Both the position numbers and the translations under genes were made by a program. This document shows, piece by piece, positions 11,601-25,900 of a stretch of DNA of 64,000 nt (position 1 is the first letter of the stretch; each line of letters opens with the position of its first letter). Source of the stretch: Symsagittifera roscoffensis (taxonomy: Eukaryota > Xenacoelomorpha > Acoela > Convolutidae); assembly GCF_963678635.1 (NCBI RefSeq), contig NC_087064.1, positions 36,837,716 to 36,901,715 of the forward strand. The letters are read 5' to 3'. Under the pieces are notes generated by a model. That model was given only the letters and a program-made list of their open reading frames with translations. It was not told the DNA's origin and did no database searches.

Positions 11601-13030
11601 AAATTAAATTAAGGGCTGAAATTAAAACAGTAGAGGTTGTAGAGGTCCTGATTGCCTTTTAGGTAAATTTGAAAAAACTGTTTATAGAGTCTCAAACAAC
11701 TATCTTCTGACATTTCATGTATATTAGCAGGTATCAAGTCATTTTGTTTTAAATAGTTAAAACCCTGCTCAATTCTAACTGTAAGCGATCTCTGTTTAGC
11801 GGTAGTAGAAAATTTTGCCACTTTAATTACACCTTTCGCTTTGCTCCTGGTACATGGTCCACTTTTTTGGGAGTAAATCTGAGACAGAAACCCATTTTTT
11901 TTGTCCGATCGCAGTTCCATAAACAAGTACTTAAACATCTCAAAAAAGTTTAAATCGAAAACAGTAAGCAATTTGTTTTCGTCCATAATTTCCTATCTAC
12001 GTTTGAAAAACTTGCTCTCAAGATTCTTTTTTGTAGTTTCATTATCTCGGCAAGGTGAGATTGGGATGTATTGCCGTATATTAAAATTCCATAAGTGATT
12101 GTAGGATTTACATATGCTTTGTAGAAGCGAAGCATCTGCTGTTTAGAAAAACATACCTAGCTTTCCAGACAATGCCACAAAATTCAGTTAATTTTTTTGC
12201 ACACATGTTCAATGTGGAATTTGAAAATAAGTTTCTTATCGACAAAAATGCCTGATTATTTACATACATTTGTAATTTGAACTATAGTACCAAAAGCACA
12301 ATAAAGTTTTGAAAAGTTATTACCAAATTTCATTATTTGAGTTTTACCAGGATTGACACAAAGTCCACTCGTTTTGAACCATCTATCCACTTTATTTTAC
12401 GAACTATCAAAGCTATCGCAACAATTTTTTTCTGCATTGCATATTGTAGTATCATCAGCAAATAGAACAACCTCAGATCCTTCAGCAATTTTCGGAAGAT
12501 CATTTATATATACTTAAAACAAAAACGGACCTAAAACTGACCCTTGCGGTACTCCACATGACATAGAGCGACAAAAAAAATATTTTATTTTCAGTTTGAA
12601 CAAATTGAAACCGGTTTGAAAAGTAATTTTTCAGAAGACAAAAAATCCGGCCGTATTTTTCCAGTTTTGCCAAAAGAAGATCATGATTTATGGTATCAAA
12701 TGCTATTTTGAGATCAACAAGGCATGATTGACCAACCAATTTTTTGTCCCATCCCTCTCTAATAAGTTCGGTGAATTCGATTAATGCGTCCACGCATGAC
12801 TTTTTCTTTTGAAATCCAAAATGTTTTTCATAAAGAATCTTCTGCTTGTTAGCAAAGGTATACATTCTTTTGAAAATTATCCTTTCGAAAATTTTGCCGA
12901 CTAAACTGAGTAAACTAATAGGTCTATAATTTTCCAAAGATTCTTTTAAACTTCCCTTCAAAAGGGGAATACTTTTGCAACTTTTAAGCCTTGAGGAAAA
13001 TAACCACTCTTAACGCATTGGTTGAAAAGG
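11600..13030 (-). pseudogene. Decayed Jockey-like LINE, RT region
   Basis: On the minus strand, 12961-12500 holds an RT fragment with ENYRPISLLSLVGKIFERII, then FGFQKKKSCVDALIEF, motif A as LVDLKIAFDTINHDLL, and VPQGSVLGPFLF. The next part, near 12480-12420, reads VVLFADDTTIC, the F-A-D-D active site. A C-terminal fragment (12135-11950) gives YVNPTITYGILIYGN. Frameshifts and stops separate the pieces and the 5' half is missing. The motifs fit the Jockey/CR1 side of the LINE tree. Confidence 0.8.
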
Positions 13031-13786
13031 CTGCAAAATCTTACAGAAGTTACAGGCAGCGACAATTTTATAGTTTTGTTATTTATGCCACAGTTATTTA
13101 TGTCACGGATAGTTTTTTATAATTAATTTTTCTTTGTGTCGAAATCAATTAGTTGTACTTAAAAATTTCAGTGGTGCTGAAACATCAGAGTTAGCTAAGT
13201 ATTTTTTAATTTTCCGGCTGATAACTTTAGAAGTAATTTTTCGAATGGTGATCAATCATAGAAGCATTTACACTGTGAGTAGCTTCATTTTTAGCTTCAT
13301 TTTTCACTTTTTCGGCTATTCTCTCTATTTTATTTTGGCTTTTCTCATTACACATACAACTGTTGTGTTACATGCGCTTTTCTCTCATTTGATCAGTTCA
13401 CTTATTTTCCAATCTAACTCGTCTGCTTGCGTGTTCACTGAGTTTTCACCGCACTTTCATTATGATGGGAAAGGAACGGAGCCTTCAGTTTTTCCTTTAA
13501 AATTCTGCGTCTGAGATGCAATATTATTTTTTCATCTTTGCTGACTTTATTTTAAAAAAAAACTCTTTAAAAATGAAACTTTCTTCAACCATTTTGTCTC
13601 ATCAGTGAGAAAGTGCAATCAAATAAACGTTTATAGATGTCGGGTCATAATACATTCTTGGACAACAATTGCTTAAATCACATTAAGAACTAAACATTAG
13701 TTTGTATTTAACCAGCTCAATGAGGTGTGACTCTTGTGATTCGGTTTATTTTTCATCCCATTTCTATTTTGTAGATCCCGGTTTTC
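13031..13786. other. Intergenic DNA and AK7 3' end
   Basis: Nothing coding is recognised. On the minus strand an AATAAA lies at 13745-13750, about 40 bases after the AK7 stop codon. Confidence 0.5.
13745..13750 (-). terminator. Poly(A) signal of AK7
   Basis: TTTATT on the plus strand reads AATAAA on the minus strand, 37-42 bases beyond the AK7 stop. Confidence 0.6.
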
Positions 13787-13984
13787 CTAATCAACCTGTG
13801 GGTTGTTCCTGAAAAGGTACTCCGCAATGAAGTCTACGGCGTCGTCTGGTCTGGCTTTGCAGCAGTCCACCAGAGCCATGGTGAGAGTGGGCATCACATG
13901 CTGCATCAGGTAGTTCCTCAGAGGAGCACTCTGGGTCTCAAGGGTCTCTTGCTCCTCGCGGCGCACTTCGTCCAGGCGTGATTT
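13787..13984 (-). CDS. AK7: AK7 exon 18 (DPY30 motif, stop)
   Basis: 65 codons, [19 protein letters not shown], then [20 protein letters not shown], then [14 protein letters not shown] and TAG. This is the DPY30 dimerisation motif, which in axonemal proteins docks onto AKAP-type amphipathic helices. Confidence 0.95.
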   Translation of the reverse strand, partial: KSRLDEVRREEQETLETQSAPLRNYLMQHVMPTLTMALVDCCKARPDDAVDFIAEYLFRNNPQVD

Positions 13985-16900
13985 CTGCGCAACAATAAAA
14001 AATTTAACTGACATAAGATAGAAAACGCAAAATTACAATTCACTTAACTTGAATTTCCCTATACTAATTACAACTATTGTGAGAAGAGCAAGTTTATTTC
14101 TGCAAATCCATGAAAGCTACTGTGCAAACTTTAAGATGCATGTAGTTAAAGTGGTCTCCTACCCACTCCTCCTGCCGTCTCTTCATCTCGTGCAGCTCCT
14201 CCTGCTCCTGCCTCTGTCTCTGCTCCCTCTCCATCGTCTCCTCCCTCAGTCTCCTCTCCGCCTGCTGTCTCTCCTGCTCCGCCAACTCCTCCGCCGTAGC
14301 ACCTGACACAAAGAAAACACTCACACACTCAAACACAGCAAACTTCTATCTGAGAAATTATGATTCATTTCACATTTTAGCTTACATTATCAGCAGGAAA
14401 AGGGTCGGTTTTAGGGAGACGGGGGTTCGGTTGATGCCCCCTCCTCAAAGTTCCTTTTTAAACTATTTTAGGACATCCATTTTCAACCTAAAATTTTTCT
14501 CAAGAAGCTTTTGGCGCCAATATATGTACTAATTTTGAAAAGCGCGCGCGCCAAAAAAACGCAATTTTTCGTCAAAACTATTCAGGAAGTGGCTTTTTGG
14601 CCTAATTTTACAAAAAAAATGTCAAAATAGGACAAAATGTCAAAAACTTTTTGAAAATCAACCCCTCAAGAAAAACATAGAACAGCTCCTAAAAAAAGAG
14701 GCTCGAATATGAAATAAAAGGATTTTGAGCCATTTGTTTTTTGTTAAAGCGAGGCCACTTCATGAACTATTTTTCAAAATTCAGAATTTTGAAATCAATT
14801 TTAAAAACAAAACATTGAAGTCAATTTTCAACAATTCAGTCCATGTAAATGTATTTGAGGTCATTTGTTTTTGAGGGAAATGAGCAGCAACTGATTGCGG
14901 TATGTGGTGGAAGTTGGACTACTTTCAGGATATTGCGTTACTAGATCCCTTTGGGCGAGGATGTATCCTAAAATTTAAGTTAAATTGCCAACGGCGCCAT
15001 TGAACAATGTCTAGCGGGAATGTTAGATCCGCCCCTGTCTGTGAAATATTTGTTTCAATGAAAAATTAGACTTCTAATTTGTTGAATAGCAACCAACCGT
15101 AGTTTCGGGTGCTTCCGATCATCTTCTTCAGCTGTTCCACAGTGTTTTCGGCCTCCTTTGATTTATCTTTGGTGATATCTGAAACAAAACACTTCACAAT
15201 CTGCTGCACTTTAAAAATTTCAATCGATTAGTTGGTACATATTGAGCATATAAGTGGTAAAAAAGTATCGGGAAGTGTCAAAAAAGCTGTCAAGTTCTTT
15301 GAAAATCAGTTTCGTTTTAGAGTTTTGTCTACAAAAGAAACAGCTGCTGCTCTCACCAATGATGTGAGGATGGACCTCTAGCTCGTCAAAGTAGTTGAGG
15401 GCAGTGACGTCTTCCGTGTTGTTCTCCCTGTACACTGTGAGTCGCTTGTTCAACTTGTCTTCTGTGTTGTGGGTGCCCTCTATCAACTTCTCAGGCAGGT
15501 TCATCACTCGGTCACGCAGAAACTCATCGGGCGCTTCCAGGGAGACTAACACTTCTTAAGCACCAAAAACTGATAGTAATAGAACTTCGGTAAAATTCCA
15601 TGTTCAATTCAAAATCAATATGGGCAATATTTTTCATCATACAACTATGAACTCTAGACACTTAGCTTTTGCATGATAATGAGATCATTTTCTACCCCAA
15701 CTTCACTTATGTAGATCCAGAACGACCCTATTGAACCATGTTTATGCATTATCAGGTTATTTTCGATGCACTAATAACCAACGATGTCATTTAATGAACC
15801 AGAACTTGACTTCTGGAGACTCAAATTTTGATAACTTTGTGAGCACAACTTCATTTCTCATTTTTACAATCTTTGATTGGGTTGGATTTGCCAATTTTTG
15901 ACCAAAAATTTGGCTTATAGACTGTTTTATAGTCATTTGATGGCTCGCTGTAAGTACCTGGCATGATCTGTTTGTCGAACTGGGGTATTTTTGATTCCTG
16001 TTCTAGTTCTTCTATGTCATCCTCTGAAACACCACGTGAGTGATATGAAAATGTAGACAAAAAGATAGTAAAGATTTCACGTTTCAACAACGTTTAACAT
16101 TGATTGTACAAGTGATCATTATTTCACACTTTAACCTTCATTAAAGAAACCTTAAACCAAAAACGAGGCTTAACAACCGATGACGAAAGTTTCCGCCAAA
16201 AACTATGCGTTGTTTTGATGGTTTACATTTAACTCTATTGTTTATTGTTCGCGTTTATAAACAGTTGTGCTTTGTCGCGATCAACCGTCATAGTGAATTT
16301 AGTCGCATATTCCAGTTATTTGATCAAATTTGATATTATATAAAATTTATTTAAACTTGTACTTTATATCGTGTAGTCCAAGTTTTGGAGCATACAATTA
16401 ATCAATATATCGCGTAAGCTACAGATTTCCTCTTTGAGAAAATTTACGAAAAAAAATCCAGAAAAACAAAGAAAAAATATGCCTGGAGACGACCACGGTG
16501 GGTTTGCCTTTGAAACAGTTTGGCCAGATTTGGACAAGGGCATCACAGCAGCTGTCTATTGCTCCTTGATCGTCGGTATTATTTTGATAGCAATTGTAGT
16601 GTACATGCCAATCGACATCTTCAACAAAATCGTGGACAAAATCACTTGCGGCAAGGGGAGTAACTGTTGCAAGAAAAAAGACAAGACGGGCGAGGGCTAC
16701 CCTCTAGAAGACCATAAAAAACCCTCCATGAGTGTGAACGCGGCAGAGTACGCCGCTTTTTGAAAAAACAAAAGAAAAAGAGTGAAATTCTGTCCAGCTA
16801 TGATGTAAATTGTTTCTTAACGATAACTCTCAATGTATCAAATACTATGATAAATACATATTTTTTCATTTGTTTTTTTTTAATGCCATGACATAGAGCG

Positions 16901-19900
16901 TATTTACAGAAGAGCTGAAGAATGTTCAAAAATTGATAGTGCGTTTTTGCATACAACAATACAGTACTGCTCTAAATTGACTACAGATCTCGACGATATG
17001 TCAGAATTTTTGCTGACTTGAAGAAAAATGTATGTTAAAATGTTACCTGGAACAAAGAGTGCTTTTGCTTGGTCGTATGTCTTAGGGTAGCCGTCCAGAA
17101 CAAATCCCTGGTTCTGACAGGGCTTCGAGTGCAACTTCTCCTTGAAGAACTGCACCACAAACTCATCGTCAATTCGACCTGAAGCAGCAACAAAGAGAAA
17201 TTCCACCAAAGTGAGATTTAAGCCGGGCGTCCATTTTCATATTTCAAACGTTGGCAAAATCAAACGTTTTGCGTTGCGCTTATCCCAACCCATTTTATAG
17301 CTCCGACTTTCGAGGAAAGTGACGGAACATTTGTGCTCTGGGTCGATTTTTCTCACATAAATTTCGTCGTTTTAACTAGCCATTTTTGACGGAAACTTTT
17401 TATATCATCTGAAAAGTATTGTTGTCCTGAGTTCCAACTTAAAAATTTTCTTTTATCTGTGATAGTTTTTCCTGAAATTATGGGGGTTTAAAGGTTGCCA
17501 TTTTGGCCAACTTGGGTCAATTAACGCGCGATATCGCTGTTAACGCGTGAGCGGAGACTTAATTCGTCTTAGAACTCTTTCCACATTGGTTGAAGAACGA
17601 TATTTGCCATAATTTCTATGTTTATAGGAGCTAAATCTATAACTTTGCACTTTATCTTATAGTACTTTGTACTTTATACTTCTATTTATACTTTACTTAA
17701 TTTAAATTCATTTTTTTGAAAAGTTCATCAATTGTTATGAAGCGAACACTGCAACTTATAAGACAATCAGAACATTCAGTGCTTTACCCTGATACGAGCA
17801 GTCTTGTTACAATTGTGTTTTCAACTCTGGATGCTTTTTTTGTCAGTTCCAACATTAGGTTTTCAACTGTACCGTCGGCTGTGCGTTGTTTTAGAGGAAA
17901 ACTTAATGTGTTAAGAATACCCGGTCGATGTGCACTAAGGATAGAAAGATCCACTACATTCATTTTATTTAATTTATTTTTAAATGGAAAACAATAGGGA
18001 GGTAATTAAAAAAGCTTAGAAAAAATTTTGAAATTATGCACGAAAAACAAAAAAATGTCAGCAACTTTTGCTCAGATAACTTTGAATTTTTTTTATATTG
18101 ATAAAATCAAAACTGAACACAGGATAGCCAGTTGTTGTGCAAGTGGCACAGCATGTTCCAACTACGGTAATTATTGCATAAACAATGTCATACAAGGGAA
18201 AATTCTAGTTTTTCTACTTTCTTATCCAAGTTTTACTATTTCTTGCTTTTGGGTAAAGGCAAAGGCTAGTTTTTTTGAGAAAAAAAATGTCAATTTCAAG
18301 TTAAAAAATTGTTATTTTTCCCAAAAAATACGGATATAAAGATTTATTTCTCAAAAAATCATAATCAATTGAATCTAATCCAACAAGTTAAAAAGTCTTC
18401 AGTTACTTTTTATTTGAAAAAAAAACTTTTTAATTCCTAAAATTGCTTCAAGTTGAGCAATTATTTCATTGGTGATATTATGCAGTTTTTAAGTTTTTAA
18501 GTACAACTTTTAGTTAACGCAACGATTTTTTTAAAGAATCAAACATCTTTTTGTGCATAAATATTGACGTCAAACGAACGCACAAAAAACCATTGCTGAG
18601 AAGTCCCAAAAGTTGCCAAAAAGTGTTAAACATATGTCACCTCAGCTTTAAATTAGCATAATAATTTAGTAAGAGTTACCGGGCATTGAACAGAATATTC
18701 ATATTAGAAGGCATTTCTAGTGCAATGGACAGCTTGAAAAAATCAATTTAACATCAATTTGGGTCACAGTCGACTACTGTTTTGGTCAATTACTGCTGTA
18801 TCATTAACAAAACATTAATTTGGAAAAACTAAAACGTTTTTTTATTTGGAGTTTTTGCACTTTGGAGGCACTAGCATAGTGTCGCAGAAAATCTCTTGCT
18901 ATAAACATTAAAAACATCCAAACATGAATTTTCTCAATTTCTTGTAGTTTTGTTCAGACTATTTTCGAAGAAAGTTACAAAATATTTGTGCTCGCGGTGA
19001 TTTTTTCTCTAAACAAATTCTGACTTTTTAGCTAGCCATTTTTTATTTCACAAAAAAAATTATTTCCCTTTTATTTTTTTTTTGTTAATTTATGTGGGTT
19101 TAAAGAGAATTTGGGAAACTATCCGCGCCAGGGGGTGATAATTTTGAAAAAAAATTTTGTAAAATTTTTTCATCTTTATTTTGAAAATTCATCACTTTTT
19201 CTAATCAATAGTACTCCAGACCTTAAAAAGCAGTTGGAACGCTTAGGGTTTTGCGCCAGTACAAGCAGTTTTGTTTTCTCGGATTGCGACATACTTTTTT
19301 TTAGGACTACTATCATCACAACAAAACTTGTTGCATTAGAAACAAAACTCATTTTTAAATATTTTTAAACAAAAAATAAGAGCAGAAAACAAAAATTTGT
19401 TGTTTATGAATTAATTTTGCGCTGATTGCTTTGGAATTTTTTGTGGTAAGTGATTTTGCGTGAAACAACCCCCATTATACCAAGTTTACTAAAAAAAGCA
19501 AAAAGTGACATAGCCAACAGAAAGTTAGAAAGTTGTCAATGAAGTTAAGGTAACTGACAAAAAAAGGTTTGACTTTTTGTTAGCTTTTTCATTATCGATG
19601 TTCGGGAAATAATTTTCACCTTAAAACTCTTATAAATTCAAAAAAATTTTGAGATTGGTTAAATTTTTTAATAAAAGTAAACCAGTTTGGGAAAAAGGCA
19701 TCAATAGATGAACATTTTTTTCCGCTGAGAAATTTACATAATAAAACTCAGTTTGAAACTTACGGAATTTTGCGTTTTTTGCCTATTTCATTCGAATGGA
19801 AGAGCGCATGTTGCCTTCCTCTTAGCTGTAGAATTTCAACTGATTTTAAAAACAGTATAAAAGTCAAACCGCAAAAACTCAATTTTAAGCGTAAACAAAG

Positions 19901-22900
19901 ATCAAATGTTCAGACTTTTTTCCGGAAAAAAAGGAAAAAAATCAACACGACTTATATAAGTGTCTCATTACATTCATTCTCACTTTATTTATAATCAAGC
20001 TCTTATATTTTTTAATGAACTTTCTGAGTACCAATTAAGTACAATGGCTATGAAATAAGAGACTACTTGGAATTGAGTTCTTAAAAAATACAGACACTAC
20101 TTTAAAATCATTCATTACAATTTAAACTAGACACCCGTGTGATATATCAGTATAAAGTGTATTAGTGTCGGCATATCAATCAAGCTGAAATATGCGTAGA
20201 CAGAGATTAAAAAAAGAACAATGTTACCCTGATGAAACTTCTACCCACTGAATGTTACTGAGTGCATGTAAATAGTGAATAGCCAGCTGAATAGTAATGA
20301 GCGATAATAGATGTAATTGTTGTTGTGTTGCTGCTGTTTACTTACCATCGTTCTCTTGTTTGTTCTCGTTTATCTTCTCCAACAGTTCCGAGTCCTCCTG
20401 CGCCTTCCCGTCGTCCTCCTCTTCCTCCTCGGGTGCATCTATTCTGGCCGCACTTCTCTCCTAATAAAACCAACGTATTTAACAATCCAAAAGTTCGTAA
20501 CTTGGTAAGTATTGTCACCTCCAAAACAAAACTCTTCAATGTTTTATTTGGCTTTATCCTTTCAATTAGTTTCATTGGCCATGCGTAATTTTTGCAATCT
20601 GATAGTTAGATATCGACAAAAACCTTTAAAAAGTGTTGCTTATTTACTCGGCGTTGAAAAATCAAGGTTGCAATATTTTGAGCCTTCACTGTAATAGGCA
20701 GTATATATAGAAACTTTTTTGAAGTGGATTTTTTTTTACCGCGGGAGTCCTTAATTTTCAAAATACAGTCATCCTATTGAAATTTGCGGTTTGTGATAAT
20801 CAACTCTCCCTGAAGCTCAACTTAAGAAAAGACTTAAGAAAAGGCTTGGTGGCGCGATTTAAGAAAAGACTCGAGTACGATAGTCGGTCTAAAACGGTAT
20901 GTGGCGCTACTTTCGAAGTCTTTTGTTAAATCATGAACCTCGACCCAAGTAAAGCGAGATAATACTCAGGTTCTGACTAAACTTTGCAGCTCTGTCAACC
21001 GATCATGTACATATTTTTCAAAGTAAATGCGAACCTATTTAACGCAGCACAAAATTGCAATCTGTCTTGCAAACTGATAAATGTGAATTGAAGTCGTCTT
21101 TCCAGACTCATCCATACATCTAAGCAGTGGCAGATCTAGGATTTTCTCGAGGCGTGAATTTTTTTAAATTCAAAAACTTTGTCGATCTTTTTTTATGTCG
21201 ACCAAATTGATTTTTTGAGCTCTCCCAAATCACTAAAAAGAACCTATACTGGCCAAATATTCTGCGCCGCAGCCAATTTTTTTAAAAAAAAAACATGCCA
21301 AAAAGGCGTTTTTAGGCAGTTTTGGAAATCTTTGACCAAAAATCGCGCTTTTTTGTGCGCGCTTCCCCCTCAAGTTTATTAAATATTGGCGCTTAAGTTT
21401 ATTAAATATTGGCGGATTCGTCAGCCAAAAATGGATATCTCAAATTAGTGGGGGGAACTTTTTGGGTCGGCAAAGCGTGCATGTCACCTACACACCCGCC
21501 CCTTCCCCTAAATCCACTACTGCTTCTAAGGATCATGCAGTGAATTTAGAGACCGAGCCACTGTTCTCAAATCAAGATTCACATCCCTTGAGATTGCAAA
21601 ACAAAAATACCTGGCTTGAATATTACCTTGAATATTTCAGCTAAGTTTGAAAGTTCAAACCTTTCGAGGGGGTCCGGAAAGTGTTTTAATCTAATATTCA
21701 ACAAGCATAATTAAATGATTAATCCATTTACCAGGAAGAGGAAGTGTTTTTTCATCGTTGTGGGGAAAAGTTGTCAAATTAACCATTTTGCGGGTCTTTG
21801 GAGAATCGTTCTCGGCAGATATCGGCAGGTGGACCTTTGATCATTTGTATTAATAAATTTAATCATGCAGAAAGCCCTCGCTTCGTGATCACTTCCCCCT
21901 TTCATAAATTACCGGGTGGTCGGAGAGAATAATCACACCCGCATCAAACCTTTTGTCTCCAGATTCCACAAGAGGAGACCAAAACAAATATTTTCATATC
22001 ATTCCATTAACTATTCAGAATTGTTTCTGTTGTGATACCAGATACCGACTAGTTGTGATACCAGATTGGACAAGTTAGGTGAGCGATACTTTACTTTCAA
22101 CACGTTTCTTCCTAAATTTGCTTGCCTCGCAAATTGTCATGTTTTAACTAAACTATTTAGTGAATGAAAGTACAGAAAATCGTGAATAATAATAGTTTTT
22201 TTCATATTGGATGGTTTGCTTAGAAAATACTCGAAAACTTATTTTGTTTAGAGAAAGAAAAACAGATTTCAGGCGTCGAAAAATTAGATTTTCAGACCAA
22301 TTGATTATTATTTGAAACAAGATAAATAAAATATCCAATTTTCATAAAGCCGTCATGTCATTAGCATAGTCAACAAAAAATGATTTCCGTTCAGATGTTG
22401 CGAAAAAAGAGCAAATTCTGCCTTCTTAGTCACTTTTGATAAAGATCCACAGAAAACTTCAATAGGAAAATTGCGGTAACTTTGATAGCAGGCAAAATCA
22501 ACGCCGGCGAATTTGAATTAATAAGCACAAAAGATACAGACCAATAAAATTATCACTCATCCGTTGGGGAAAACTCGGTTCAGAGAGAAACTGATATCTT
22601 TCAGCGCTTTTGAAATTCGCCGGACCGGAACTAGTTGCAAAAATTTCAGTTTTCCTGGACTTCTATAAAAGCTACTTTTTAGTCATTCTACATCTGGGAA
22701 GCATAAATAAAGGCGTGACACCGTTCTGCATAGTTAATTCCCCTCCGAGGCCCAATTTGGCTATATTTTCAATTTAGTTCTTAAAAATAACCTCAATTTA
22801 TTTAATTTCCCGGGCAGCCAAAGTCCATAACACAATTGTCTCCCTTCTGGATACCGAATTGGGTAACTATAACATCTGTCCTTGTTTAGAACACAGAGCA

Positions 22901-25900
22901 AAGCGAAACAAAAAGCAATCAGAACTGCAGACCTACTGAGGAGATAAAAAACGAAATCAGTGATAATTCAACAGTTGGAAAAATCAATTGAAATTGAAGC
23001 AAATTTTGGTAGTTCAAAATTGGTTCGGGCCAAGTTTAATTGGAGATCAGCATCATTCTGCATCTGACAGAGGAGGCATGCTGACATCACAGATGACTTC
23101 ATTTCTGGCTTTTCTGGTTAGTTAAAAATTTTACATCTTCTTTGAAGTGACTCAATGCGCCTGCGAAAAAATTTCTTCTGACATATAAATCGTGACGCGC
23201 ATAAAAAACAATAAAAATTGAATGAAAAAAAATAATAATATCACCGAAACATTGTTGAATTCTTATTTTTTTTCAAAGTTTTGCTTTAAGTAGGACAATT
23301 TTTGCTATAAACAAGACAGATCATATATCAGGGCAAAGCCCTGAACGTTCCGACTGTCCCTTAATTCATATACAATAGTTTCTGGGGAAAATCTTGAAAA
23401 CCTATAAATTTTGCACAATATCAAAGTGTGAAATTTTGGGTTTACGAAATTAATACGACCAATAGGCTATAGCCTTAATTCAATTTGAAACTATTTTGTT
23501 GTGCGGGATAATTCGCCTCGCATAAACAATTCGCGTTACGCTCTCAGCAATATAAGCAAATTCTTCAAAGCGCGCACAATTTAGTCCACAACATAGCAAA
23601 TTTGGCAATTTTCAAACCCCCAGAACTTTACCAAAATCAATCGGAGGTGAAATGTTTTTTTTTACATTTGAACTCAGGAAGTCAATATTTTCAATGGAGT
23701 ATAAAAAGTTTTTGTTGAAAACTATTATTTCTATCGGCGAAAATTGACTGAATAAAAAACCACACCGAGCATAAATATTCTGTTTTCTTTGAAATTCGGA
23801 ACAATAACCCAAACTGAGAAATTTCTTGCAATTAGAAGTCGATCACGTATTTTTGCGCTCTAGAGAAATCGTCTTCTCATTAACTAATGAATTTTGAAAA
23901 ACAAGGGTCAAACTGCAAAAAAAGTTGAGTTTAACAGCGAACAATTTTACAATTGTTAGTGTTCCCTGAAACAAAAAACAAAAAAATGACCTGAACAAAA
24001 GTTTTCACTTCGTTCATTCCAAACATGAAAAATTTGATTTCAAATTAAAAACTCTAAAATTGAGGAAAAAATCTACCGCTATAAGAAAAAACTCAACGAA
24101 TTCTGAATAAGGATATGTGCATTTTTTACATTGTGCTCCCCTTTTATATTAGGAGTTACTTAAACCCAGATCGGCTCTTTTTATTGCAAAACTTTTTTCA
24201 TGAATTTTTTTGCAAAACAATTTGTTTCCACGCAAAGATGCAATTTTGCTTTCTATTGGGCAATCCAGACACAGCATTTTCACAAAGGGAACAAAAGAAT
24301 AAATATTATGAGTATTTTGTGTAAAATTAAGTTTTATAAGTTACATTTTTATAGTTTTCCAAAGGTTACTTGGATGGTGATTCTCCGAACGTAGTTTGTC
24401 AGTGAGAGTTTTCGTTTTCTTATGATTTATGCGAGAAAATCATTCGGTGTTGTTTTTTAGGACAAAGTATAACTTTTAAGCCTTATTGAAACCTTGTTGC
24501 ATCGTAAGACAAGCATGAATGATTCCCAGTATGGACTTGCACTATACATTTTGATCCATAGCATAGATTTGAACGGCAAGAAAATTTTGTCAATCCGATT
24601 TTGTTAAAATTTCACAGAAACTTACAGGTCAATTAAAAGATAGTCTACATTTGATATTTTTTGTTCCAACTTTCAGTGTGGCTTTAGTCGATTTTCGGCG
24701 ATTGAAATAATAGTTTTCAACAAAAATTTTTATGCCCCATCAGAGATATTGACTCGCTGCAGTCAAATTTTACCTCCGATCATTTTTTGCAACATTTTGG
24801 AAGTTTGAAAATTGCCAATTTGGTCATGCTCTGGACTAATTTAAGCGCACTTTGAAGATTTTACGCATAATCCTGAAAGCGTAACGCGAATTATTTATGC
24901 GTGGCAAAATATCCCGCACAACCAAATTGTTTCAAAATAAATTGAGGCCAGCTACCTACCATAAAGTAGACACATAAAAATAGACAAATACTATGATAAC
25001 GATTCGAACAAATGCAAAATGAATTAATAGTTTTGATTCTTGCGTGAGTTTGTTTTTTTATCACCACTCTTCTTAGCCAATACTTGTATTTGTCTGCTTT
25101 CTGATCAGTATGAATTGAAGGTTGTCTACTTTTTGACCGCACTCCGAGGGTAGCGAATCGATTGTACTAATTTCGTACGACTCAAATTTTCATGCTTGAT
25201 CTTTGATATTGTCCAAAATCTATAGTTTCCATTTTTTTTCAAAATTCAGACAGGCTGAGCTTTCAGGGCTCTGCTCTGATATAGGATCAGTCTTGTTTTC
25301 TCCATAAATTGCCATTGAAACTGTAGTAGAAATGGCAATTTCGCAAAACTTTTTTTTTAGTTTCAGAAGTTTCATCCCTGCGTGGCATCAATTTTTTCTT
25401 GGCAATCAGTTATTGGCTAAAGTTGTGAGAAGCAAACATTTTCTGAATATTGATGGTTCCATATAGATGGCTCTGTTTGTTTGCTTAAGAATTACTAAAA
25501 CCAAGAATATAGAAATCTTTATATAATCATCAACTTAAAATCATCAACTCAAAACTGGGTCAGTGATTGATCTCGATGATTCCTATTTGAGCGCTGAGAG
25601 AACTCCGATGATGATAACTACATTAGTCTAGCTGGGTTGATACATTAACACTAGTAAGTGCATACATCAAACGTTTTGCTCCTAATTCGTTGTCCACAAA
25701 AAGTGCTATCGAAATTTTATGGAACATCATGAAAAACAGTTACTGTCCCGTGAGATATACTGGTTTCCTGTTGTTTGTTTCCAACATGTTGTTTTCTTAA
25801 AATTGATAATAAATTTTTGCCGCTTTTGAGTTTCAAATTTTTTTCACAAACGGAAATTGAAAAAAAAATAAGGGCTTCCTATACATCAATCTTCTTCATT

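Larger units (their letters stand above)
17816..20345. other. AK7 intron 12, remainder
   Basis: AT-rich intron sequence. Apart from the repeat modules noted, I see no exon or RNA gene. Short open frames here lack any family resemblance. Confidence 0.5.
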
